Source: Dehalococcoidia bacterium (GTDB taxonomy: Bacteria > Chloroflexota > Dehalococcoidia > JACVQG01 > JAHKAY01). Taken from it: a stretch of DNA of 6,157 bases. Positions 1 through 5,081 of this stretch are shown here, piece by piece. The stretch is from assembly GCA_030744635.1 (NCBI GenBank), contig JASLQE010000283.1, positions 1-6,157 on the forward strand. The letters run 5' to 3'. Position numbers and translations under genes: made by a program. How positions within the stretch are numbered: position 1 is the first letter of the stretch; every line of letters starts with the position of its first letter. The notes under the pieces are model-generated. The model saw only the letters and a list, made by a program, of their open reading frames with translations, searched no databases and had not been told where the DNA came from.

Positions 1-4
1 TATA

Positions 5-943
5 TCAATGCCTGTCTGTGCCAGCTTCCTGTGGCAGTGGGCACAGGGGGCAACAGGTAACCTCACAGCTTGGGCACTCCAGTTGTAAAGTAGCGTGAGC
101 GATACCGTACTTGGCGTGCAGCATCTCCCGAATGTTGCCCATAATACGGGTGCCTTCGCTCAAGGGAAGGTCATTAAGGGTAAGGTGGCAGCTTAGCAGG
201 TTGAACCCGGTAGCAATGCTCCACATGTGCAAGTCATGGACACCGGTTACCCCCTCCATGGTGGCCATGTCCCGCTCTATGAGCTGGGAGCTGAGGTGTT
301 TGGGGGGTGCCTCCAGCAACACGCTCAGCCCCTCCCGTAGCAGCCTCCATGCCCCAACAAGCACGACGAGGCCGATGATAAAGCTCATGGCCGGGTCTAC
401 CCATAGCCAGCCGGTGAGCATGAGTGTTATACCGGCAAGGATGACGCCCACCGAGGAAAGGGCATCCCCCATGGCATGCCAGAAGGCGCTCCTTACCGCC
501 AGGCTTTCCTCTGCTTCGGAGTGCAGGTAGCGCACCACCATCAGGTTGGCCACGAGGCCGATGATGGCTACTCCCAGCATCAGCCCCCCTTCCACGGGCT
601 CGGGGTTGAACCAGCGTGTTATGGCGCCGTAGAAGATAGCTATGGATATACCCCCCAGGCTGAGGGCGTTGATGACGGCGGCCAGGATGCTCCACCGGTG
701 GTAACCGTATGTCATCTCCGGGGTAGCGGGCCGGCGGGCCATGCGGACGGTGAACCATACCAGCAGTATGGCTATGAAATCAGTGGCTACATGGCCGGCA
801 TCACTGAGCAAAGCCATGGAGTTGGACACATAACCACCTACCAACTCAGCCGCCAGGATGATGCCGGTAACGGTGAGGGCCAGCTTCATCCGGCTGGCAT
901 GGTGGGTCAGGCGTTCAAGCGGTGATGTTCCCTCATCATGCAT
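5..943 (-). CDS. Cation diffusion facilitator (CzcD-like metal/H+ antiporter)
   Basis: Inner-membrane exporter of divalent cations (Zn2+, Co2+, Cd2+ and similar) driven by proton exchange, as known for the CDF family. About six hydrophobic helices can be seen at residues 19-39, 46-66, 84-107, 120-140, 156-178 and 186-202. The intramembrane metal site is present: DAGHVATD at 48-55 (H51, D55) in helix 2 and HAMGD at 156-160 (H156, D160) in helix 5. The cytosolic C-terminal domain carries the family motif VHDLHMWSI (235-243). The protein ends in an unusual tail with five cysteines (C290, C293, C297, C298, C301). I start it at the ATG at 943 (312 residues) because AAGGTGG lies 10 bases upstream; a longer frame reaches 1021 but has no such site and runs inside the neighbour. 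It overlaps the upstream CoA-binding gene by 37 bases and probably shares its promoter. The transported metal cannot be told from the sequence. Confidence 0.92.
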   Translation of the reverse strand: MHDEGTSPLERLTHHASRMKLALTVTGIILAAELVGGYVSNSMALLSDAGHVATDFIAILLVWFTVRMARRPATPEMTYGYHRWSILAAVINALSLGGISIAIFYGAITRWFNPEPVEGGLMLGVAIIGLVANLMVVRYLHSEAEESLAVRSAFWHAMGDALSSVGVILAGITLMLTGWLWVDPAMSFIIGLVVLVGAWRLLREGLSVLLEAPPKHLSSQLIERDMATMEGVTGVHDLHMWSIATGFNLLSCHLTLNDLPLSEGTRIMGNIREMLHAKYGIAHATLQLECPSCEVTCCPLCPLPQEAGTDRH

Positions 944-1302
944 TCGTTCATTACCACCTTCAGGCCCGCTTCGCGGGCCTTTTTCGCGGCTTGCTCGTTC
1001 ACCACGCCGTCCTGCATCCATACGGCCTTGGCGCCGATGGCGATGGCATCTTCCACTATGGATCCCACATCCTCTGAGCGCCGGAAGATGTCCACTATCT
1101 CAACGGGGCCTGGTATGGAGCGCAGGTCAGGATAGCTCTTGAGCCCCATGATTTCTATGGCCGAGGGGTTTACCGGCATTACCTCAAAGCCCTGGTCCTT
1201 GAGGTAGCTGGCCACCCCGTAGCTGGGACGGTAGGCCTTGGGGGATAGGCCCACCACCGCCACCCGCCGGAACCCAATGAGGATACCCTCGATATCACTC
1301 AT
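907..1302 (-). CDS. CoA-binding domain protein (YccU/CoA_binding_2 family)
   Basis: A small single-domain Rossmann-fold protein of 131 residues, the usual length for this family. The N-terminal nucleotide-binding strand and loop VAVVGLSPKAYRPSYGVA is at residues 14-31, followed by VNP (44-46), DIFRRSEDV (71-79), WMQDGVVNE (95-103) and the C-terminal NECMMREHHRL (119-129), all typical of the family. Known members bind CoA or act as acyl-CoA-synthetase-like CoA-binding modules; the cellular role is unsettled. The start is the ATG at 1302 because AGGAGG lies 5-6 bases upstream; the longer frame to 1353 would run through the -10 and -35 promoter elements. First gene of a two-gene operon with the metal transporter, sharing 37 bases with it. 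Nothing looks damaged. The pairing with a CDF transporter may be only co-transcription; I see no functional link. Confidence 0.9.
   Translation of the reverse strand: MSDIEGILIGFRRVAVVGLSPKAYRPSYGVASYLKDQGFEVMPVNPSAIEIMGLKSYPDLRSIPGPVEIVDIFRRSEDVGSIVEDAIAIGAKAVWMQDGVVNEQAAKKAREAGLKVVMNECMMREHHRLNA
954..960 (-). promoter_or_regulatory. Ribosome binding site of the CDF transporter gene
   Basis: On the minus strand AAGGTGG stands 10 bases before the ATG at 943. It lies inside the 3' end of the CoA-binding gene and decides the transporter start over the upstream in-frame ATG at 1021. Confidence 0.65.
963..984. other. Strong inverted repeat at the CoA-binding/CDF gene junction
   Basis: A perfect 7-bp stem, GGCCCGC (963-969) and GCGGGCC (973-979), with a 3-base loop. 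On the plus strand it is followed by TTTTT (980-984), so it reads like a rho-independent terminator facing right. On the minus (coding) strand the loop is GAA within GCGAAGC, a motif known for very stable mini-hairpins. It encodes residues within KKAREAGLK of the CoA-binding protein and ends two bases before the transporter's ribosome binding site. It could tune translation of the second gene or stop antisense transcription, or it may simply reflect codon choice. Confidence 0.5.
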
Positions 1303-1324
1303 AGAACCCTCCTGAAAGCTAATC

Positions 1325-1353
1325 ATTATACTTGATTTGTAGTGGAGGGTCAA
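1325..1353 (-). promoter_or_regulatory. Sigma-70-type promoter of the CoA-binding/CDF operon
   Basis: On the minus strand TTGACC (1353-1348) and TATAAT (1330-1325) are separated by exactly 17 bases. Transcription would begin near 1318, giving a leader of about 16 bases that carries the AGGAGG site before the ATG at 1302. It diverges from the tRNA promoter. Confidence 0.8.
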
Positions 1354-1392
1354 CTGTGGCCGATGGGAGAGGATGGGGATTCAGACGCCTTC

Positions 1393-1422
1393 TTGACACT
1401 TGTTGGCTTGTTTGCCTATACT
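1393..1422 (+). promoter_or_regulatory. Sigma-70-type promoter of tRNA-Ile
   Basis: TTGACA (1393-1398) and TATACT (1417-1422) are separated by 18 bases. The expected start near 1429-1431 lies about ten bases before the mature tRNA 5' end at 1440, as is usual for a short-leader stable-RNA gene. Confidence 0.82.
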
Positions 1423-1439
1423 TGCCGTGTATATACCGT

Positions 1440-1516
1440 GGGCCTTTAGCTCAGTTGGTTAGAGCGCGGCTCTGATAAAGCCGAGGTCTGTGGTTCGAAT
1501 CCACAAAGGCCCACCA
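1440..1516 (+). tRNA. tRNA-Ile (anticodon GAT), CCA encoded
   Basis: The full cloverleaf can be drawn. The acceptor stem is GGGCCTT (1440-1446) with AAGGCCC (1506-1512). The D stem is GCTC (1449-1452) with GAGC (1462-1465). The anticodon stem is CGGCT (1467-1471) with AGCCG (1479-1483), and the loop CTGATAA places GAT at 1474-1476. The T stem is TGTGG (1489-1493) with CCACA (1501-1505), and the T loop is TTCGAAT. The discriminator is A1513 and CCA is encoded at 1514-1516. GAT reads the isoleucine codons ATC and ATT. It has its own promoter. No ribosomal RNA is nearby, although this tRNA often sits in rRNA spacers. I see no clear terminator after it. Confidence 0.97.
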
Positions 1517-1634
1517 TGGGTACTCGATCTTCTGGTGGCGTATCTGACTAAAAGGTGCCTTCCGCAAGTTGAGCGGCTATGATGATCTCAGTATCTCCCA
1601 TGCCTTGACACCCTCTTCGGCGGCCACTGCATAT

Positions 1635-1790
1635 TCATGTCCCTGAACTCGGAGATAGCGAGGTCATGGGCTCCATGGCTCCTGGCCGCTCATCGGGGTT
1701 GTCAGGCTGGAACCTTATATCGCCCGCCATGCCGAACGCCTGCTGGTAGTAGTCCAGGGCCTCTTCTTGTGCGCCTAGGGCTGGAATCCT
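1635..1790 (-). pseudogene. TPR-like protein remnant
   Basis: A minus-strand reading frame of about 51 codons, with stops at both ends and no start. It contains LGAQEEALDYYQQAFGMAGD, which matches the style of a tetratricopeptide repeat of the kind written A-L-x-Y-Y-Q-Q-A in large TPR signalling proteins. Downstream of about codon 30 the frame loses the repeat character, and neighbouring frames carry other plausible stretches, as expected from frameshifts. It overlaps the tail of the next fragment in a different frame. This rests on a single repeat, so the call is tentative. Confidence 0.35.
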
Positions 1791-2070
1791 TCACACTGCA
1801 TGTCCCTGTCATTTCCTTCGATGCCCCACAGGATTATCACCGTTGAGACTTCACTTGGGAACACTTTAACTCCACTGGGATCCCACAAGCGTGTGCAGCA
1901 ACTACTTTCGTCGGCATTGATGTAGTAGTAGGCCGTTACCTGATCTGTAGACGTGCCAGGCAGGTTGCCGCTGTAGCTGGCCTGCCCAGGCTGATCTACC
2001 TTCGCTTTTCGGAGCCTGTCAGGTAACTCGTGGACACCTTCGTCGGCAACGTAGAAGTTGATGTCTGAGG
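1775..2070 (-). pseudogene. 3' fragment of an unrecognised gene, cut by an IS end
   Basis: An open minus-strand frame of 98 codons, from TSDINFYVADEGVHELPDRL to a TAG at 1775-1777. I do not recognise the family. It is acidic, with no membrane segment, and contains VKVFPSEVSTVIILWGIEGN, a beta-strand-like stretch before a CEGF tail. The frame formally runs on to a TTG at 2080, but bases from 2071 belong to the IS left end, so the original 5' part is missing. No ribosome binding site supports a start. The composition resembles the extracellular protein at 5082-6157, but I could not align the two. Confidence 0.45.
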
Positions 2071-2179
2071 TGGCCCCCAAAATTCGGACAGGTGGTTAAG
2101 AGCGGGTTCTGCTCTTAAAATAACAAAATCAGAAGGAGCAGAGATGAAACAGAACCGAAGGAAGCACAGCCCGTCGTTC
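2071..2179 (+). mobile_element. IS3-family left end with the first codons of orfA
   Basis: The element begins with TGGCCCCCAAAATTCGGACA, in the style of an IS3-family terminal repeat. An untranslated leader follows, then a good ribosome binding site (AAGGAG at 2133-2138) and an ATG at 2144 whose first twelve codons read MKQNRRKHSPSF, the typical start of an IS3-family orfA helix-turn-helix protein. After 2179 the expected continuation is lost, so nearly the whole element, including orfB and the right end, is deleted. A diverged copy of the left end lies at 4868. Confidence 0.7.
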
Positions 2180-2242
2180 ATCTCCGCCTTTCCGCGTGCA
2201 CGCTTATGCATACAGGCGGAAAGCGAGGTCAAAAGTTCTTGA
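2144..2242 (+). pseudogene. Truncated IS3-family orfA
   Basis: A 32-codon frame preceded by AAGGAG. The first 12 residues match an IS3-type transposase orfA N-terminus (the RRKHSPSF block, normally followed by KA-x-VALEA). From codon 13 the sequence ISAFPRARLCIQ is unrelated and runs to a TGA at 2240-2242. The helix-turn-helix and leucine zipper are gone, so it cannot be functional. Confidence 0.65.
2188..2223. other. Inverted repeat just after the IS breakpoint
   Basis: CTTTCCGC (2188-2195) pairs with GCGGAAAG (2216-2223) over 8 bp around a 20-base loop, which itself holds TGCA-type complementary bits. It begins nine bases after IS similarity ends. No T-tract follows on either strand, so a terminator is unlikely. 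It may mark the deletion junction or be the remains of another element. Confidence 0.4.
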
Positions 2243-2254
2243 TATTGTACACGT

Positions 2255-2265
2255 AGGCCCACCAT
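2255..2265 (+). repeat. 11-bp direct repeat of the tRNA-Ile 3' end (possible att scar)
   Basis: AGGCCCACCAT here is identical to 1507-1517, which covers the end of the acceptor stem, the discriminator, CCA and one following base. Extending left without gaps gives 14 of 16 matches (2250-2265 against 1502-1517). It is in the same orientation, as integrase attachment sites at tRNA genes are. However, a 10-bp version also occurs at 1247-1256 inside the CoA-binding gene, so chance remains possible. Confidence 0.35.
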
Positions 2266-2282
2266 AGCCTTCAGGGGGCTAT
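2264..2282 (-). other. Weak hairpin at the bzdO stop codon
   Basis: ATAGCC and GGCTAT pair over 6 bp with a 7-base loop, overlapping the last base of the bzdO stop. There is no T-tract downstream on the minus strand, so intrinsic termination is doubtful. No better terminator is visible for the bzd pair in this window. Confidence 0.25.
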
Positions 2283-3631
2283 CACCCCTCGGTGCCGGTG
2301 ACGGCGTCGCCGCCGTCGTAGGTGTCCTCCACATCCACCCGTGTGAGACCGTAGCTCTCCAGGAAGGAATCGAAGCGGTCCCACACCTGGCTCTCGGAGA
2401 AGTCCCGGGGGTCGGCCTGGCTGGCCTCATAGACCATGGTGGGGATACCGGCCTGCTGGAGGGCCAGCTTGCCCTCTCCCATGGCGCACTGCTCCGCTTT
2501 ACACCCCCGGTCCTCGTGCAGCACCGCCCCTTGGCAGTGCCACTCCTGCACCATCTTCACCAGGTGCTCCGGGCGGTTGACGCAGCAGGAGAAGGCGTTC
2601 CAGCGGTAGCGGATATAGATATCGGCGGCGGTCTGGAGCACATCCTCCCTGGTTTTTATCTCCTTGCCCTCCTCCTCCAGGGAGCCCACGGGCAGCATGG
2701 AGCCGTCCGGCAGGTAGCGCCAGGTGCCGAAGCCGTAGACGAGGGGGCCGCCCACGATGATGGCCCCGTACTCCGCCGGGTAGCGCAGCAGATTGATGCG
2801 GTAGAAGGGGGGGATGCCGTCATGGATGAGGCGGACCTTCTCGTAGCCCCGGGCGGAGATGCCATCACGCACGCGCTCCCGGGTCTCGTCCAGCAGCTCC
2901 CGCAGGTACTCCACCACGGCGGCCTCGTGCCTCATGGTCACCGCCGGCAGGCGCAGCGACCATAGTTGGCGGTAATCCCAGGGGGCGGGAATGTTCTGGC
3001 ACTCCAGGAATATCTTGGTGAGCAAGGCGTAGCACTCCCACTCGTTCTTTGCGCCCTCCACCGCCTTCTCGTCATCGTACCTGATGCCGGTGTGCTTCTC
3101 CATCCACTCAATGCCCTCGGCAAGCTGGGTCACCAGGTATTCATGGGACTCGGGGGTCTCCTCGTAGGGGACATCGAAGGGGTAATAGGGCACCCCCAGG
3201 TGCTCGGTGAAGAGCTGGCCCGTTTTGCCCATGGAGTGGCAGCCGACATACTGAAAGACGAAGTTGGGGATGACCGTATCCCCCTTGGGGCCGCGGGTGC
3301 TGAGGCCCCGGAACATCTGGCCCAGGTGCAGGCGCATGGAGGAGCACAGGTCCCGGCCCCACCCCCGGGCCTCCATCGCCTCGTGGCATTTGATGTTGTC
3401 CTCGGGACGGCGCATCATCATGGTATAGTAGGGCCCGTAGGAGGGGTTGGCGAACTCGCCCAGCCCGGACAGGTAGCCCTGGAAGGACTGCACAATGCCC
3501 TGAATCACGGGGGCACCCCGGGCCTGGGCCTCCCAGGTCTTGTGGAAGTGCCACCGGCGCAGCTCCTTCATCTTGCCCCATAGCTGGGCGGGCTTGGTGG
3601 GGTAGCGGGTCTGGTTAAGCTCTACTTTCAT
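2282..3631 (-). CDS. bzdO: Benzoyl-CoA reductase-like large catalytic subunit (BzdO/BcrB type)
   Basis: A 449-residue protein of the 2-hydroxyacyl-CoA dehydratase / class I benzoyl-CoA reductase superfamily. With BzdN it would form the cytosolic catalytic dimer that transfers electrons to an acyl-CoA through [4Fe-4S] clusters, for benzoyl-CoA giving the cyclic dienoyl-CoA. Family marks are TRYPTKPAQLW (8-18), GRDLCSSMRLHLG (92-104), VFQYVGCHSMGKTGQ (125-139), NAFSCCVNRPEH (345-356), EDRGCKAEQC (373-382) and EASQADPRDFSESQVWDR (402-419). C96, C131 and C377 are the likely cluster ligands, by position in the family. Three ATGs are stacked at the 5' end; I choose the third, at 3631, because AGGTGG then stands 7 bases upstream. 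The stop of bzdN (TGA, 3634-3636) sits inside the ATG stack, so translation is probably coupled. The match is closer to BzdO/BcrB than to HgdA/HgdB, but another acyl-CoA substrate is possible. Confidence 0.82.
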   Translation of the reverse strand: MKVELNQTRYPTKPAQLWGKMKELRRWHFHKTWEAQARGAPVIQGIVQSFQGYLSGLGEFANPSYGPYYTMMMRRPEDNIKCHEAMEARGWGRDLCSSMRLHLGQMFRGLSTRGPKGDTVIPNFVFQYVGCHSMGKTGQLFTEHLGVPYYPFDVPYEETPESHEYLVTQLAEGIEWMEKHTGIRYDDEKAVEGAKNEWECYALLTKIFLECQNIPAPWDYRQLWSLRLPAVTMRHEAAVVEYLRELLDETRERVRDGISARGYEKVRLIHDGIPPFYRINLLRYPAEYGAIIVGGPLVYGFGTWRYLPDGSMLPVGSLEEEGKEIKTREDVLQTAADIYIRYRWNAFSCCVNRPEHLVKMVQEWHCQGAVLHEDRGCKAEQCAMGEGKLALQQAGIPTMVYEASQADPRDFSESQVWDRFDSFLESYGLTRVDVEDTYDGGDAVTGTEG

Positions 3632-3633
3632 CA

Positions 3634-4785
3634 TCATGCCACCTCTAACTGCAGTGTCTCCAGAAAGGCCTCCAGGCGGGTGCGGAACTGCCCTACCGGT
3701 GTGGTCACATCCACCTCCAGCGCCAGGGTGGGCAGGCCGTTCTCCTTCAGCGTCTTCTCTATCACCGGGTAGTCCCACAGGTGGGGGTCACAGAACTTCT
3801 CCTGGATGAAGATGACCCCTTGGACGCCCCAGTCGCGGGCTAGGCCGAGCACATGTGTCGGGTGTCTGCGGCCGGGGTTGGCCACATCCCGGTTCGGACA
3901 GGCGGGCTTGGCTATGTAGCGATTAGTTATGGCGGAGATGAGGTCTTTGTCATCCCCAACGGGCACATCCTCCCAGAGATACTTGGTGCCGGTGCAGTGG
4001 TCATCTATGACCACGGTGGCCCCCATACTCTCTATGAAGCGCACCAGGTCTCGGTCATCGTTCTCGCTGCCCATAATCATCAGGCGGACGCCGGGGTCAG
4101 GGGGGCCGGGGGCACCCGATAGCTCCCTCAGCGTCTGCTCCGCCAGCAGGCTATGCTCCTGCTTATCCATTACTTGGCTGGCCACTACCATGTCCATCGC
4201 CTGGGCACCGGAGAGGGGGGGGTGGGGCCGCTTGCGCAGATCATACACATCACGCATCAGCCTGCGGGAGCGGTTAAAGATCTCAGTGGCGTCCTGCAGC
4301 GCTTTCCGGGTGATGGGAGCGCCGGTAAGCTCCTCCAGCGTCCCCTGGAACCTCTCAAAGCTCTTGGTCGCCACGACTCGGGAGGGTTCGGTGTGCAGGG
4401 GCACCGGCCAGTAAATCTCGTGGTGGTAGGAAAGGCTCTTTATGTTCCGCCACCAGCTTATATAGGTGCTGCGGATGTGCTGGCAGCACCATGTGTTCAG
4501 AATACCATCCAGGTAATCGTAGTGGCCGCTGAGACCCTCGTAGAGGCAGTCCCGGCAATATGGGCACCACAGGGGAAAGATATGCTTATCGGTAATATCC
4601 TGGACCTGGTGGCTGCCGAAAATGCGGACGGGCAATAGACCGGCGGCGTAGATAATCTCCTCGGGGGCGTAGGTGCAAAAGAATCCCATGACCTGCCGTC
4701 CGTTGCTGGACTTCCAGTCCTGGGCATACTGGTGGCGGTTATCGAATATCTGTTTAAACCTGGTAAGCGCGTTGGAACCAGTCAC
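3634..4785 (-). CDS. bzdN: Benzoyl-CoA reductase-like small catalytic subunit (BzdN/BcrC type)
   Basis: A 383-residue partner of the BzdO-like protein in the same superfamily. The N-terminal signature GFFCTYAPEEIIYAAGLLPV is at residues 34-53. It is followed by CPYCRDCLYEGL (74-85), YDYLDGILNTWCCQHIR (89-105), the second-domain strand LMIMGSENDD (235-244) with DDHCTGTKYLW (261-271), and the C-terminal VIFIQEKFCDPHLWDYP (324-340). C37, one of C74/C77/C80, and C332 are candidate cluster ligands. I start it at a GTG (4785) because GGAGG lies 7 bases upstream, and the resulting length fits the family; an ATG 11 codons earlier (4818) has no good site. It overlaps the start region of bzdO. Nothing is frameshifted. 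A diverged IS left end lies about 80 bases upstream, so the original promoter may be displaced. The alternative is a 2-hydroxyacyl-CoA dehydratase subunit. Confidence 0.82.
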   Translation of the reverse strand: MTGSNALTRFKQIFDNRHQYAQDWKSSNGRQVMGFFCTYAPEEIIYAAGLLPVRIFGSHQVQDITDKHIFPLWCPYCRDCLYEGLSGHYDYLDGILNTWCCQHIRSTYISWWRNIKSLSYHHEIYWPVPLHTEPSRVVATKSFERFQGTLEELTGAPITRKALQDATEIFNRSRRLMRDVYDLRKRPHPPLSGAQAMDMVVASQVMDKQEHSLLAEQTLRELSGAPGPPDPGVRLMIMGSENDDRDLVRFIESMGATVVIDDHCTGTKYLWEDVPVGDDKDLISAITNRYIAKPACPNRDVANPGRRHPTHVLGLARDWGVQGVIFIQEKFCDPHLWDYPVIEKTLKENGLPTLALEVDVTTPVGQFRTRLEAFLETLQLEVA

Positions 4786-4792
4786 AGGCCAA

Positions 4793-4797
4793 CCTCC
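4793..4797 (-). promoter_or_regulatory. Ribosome binding site deciding the GTG start of bzdN
   Basis: GGAGG on the minus strand, 7 bases before the GTG at 4785-4783. It favours this start over the ATG at 4818, which has only a poor GGTG nearby. Confidence 0.65.
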
Positions 4798-4818
4798 GGG
4801 GGAAGTAAAGTGCCCCAT

Positions 4819-5081
4819 TGTAGCACCGGTACGGTGGGGTGGTCAAACGGGCCACAGGATGCTGAAGTGGACCCCAGAACCCGGACAGGTGGCTGAGTAC
4901 GGGGTCACCCATTTGTCTTTCCCAAAATCAGTCATACTCCTGAATACAACAAGGGAGTCGCAAGTTAGCATGGGTGGTGAAACGGACAGATTCCGAGGGG
5001 AAAGGGGGTGGGTTGGAGATGGAGTCGAAACGGTAGGAATCCCCGGTGAATGTTGCAGATGTTCATGGTTGCTGTCTGGCT
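4819..5081. other. Intergenic stretch upstream of bzdN with IS remnant
   Basis: About 260 bases between the bzdN start region and the end of the M23-like frame. It contains the diverged IS left end at 4868-4931. I looked for a minus-strand promoter for bzdN and found no convincing pair of -35 and -10 boxes. The rest, 4932-5081, shows no gene. Confidence 0.5.
4868..4931 (+). mobile_element. Second, diverged IS3-type left-end remnant
   Basis: Bases 4868-4906 match 2071-2109 at 30 of 39 positions without gaps, including an identical CGGACAGGTGG core. A shared AAAATCAG follows at nearly the same distance (offset 56 against 54 bases). No orfA start with the RRKHSPSF block follows, so only the tip of the element is left. 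Same orientation as the copy at 2071. It is more decayed or belongs to a related element. Confidence 0.55.

Larger units (their letters stand above)
1517..2070. other. Gene-free decayed stretch between tRNA-Ile and an IS remnant
   Basis: No intact gene is visible on either strand. The first 120 bases hold nothing I can name, apart from short minus-strand frames broken by stops. The rest contains the two minus-strand remnants listed separately: a TPR-like piece and a 98-codon fragment cut by the IS end. Juxtaposed gene scraps in different frames indicate decay after rearrangement next to a tRNA gene. Confidence 0.55.

Noticed and set aside
476..925. Plus-strand 149-codon frame antisense to the metal transporter
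   Set aside because: No ribosome binding site and no recognisable protein features; the minus strand encodes an unmistakable CDF protein.
2264..2282. Hairpin after bzdO as an intrinsic terminator
   Set aside because: Only a 6-bp stem and no T-tract on the minus strand.
2966..3583. Plus-strand 205-codon frame antisense to bzdO
   Set aside because: Rich in G, A, V, L and H with no domain marks; it is the mirror of a GC-rich coding sequence that has clear family motifs on the other strand.
4843..4935. Minus-strand 30-codon frame beginning MTDFGKDKWVTPYS upstream of bzdN, with CAGGAG before the ATG
   Set aside because: AGGAG is only one base from the ATG, the frame runs through the IS-end repeat, and the peptide matches nothing I know.
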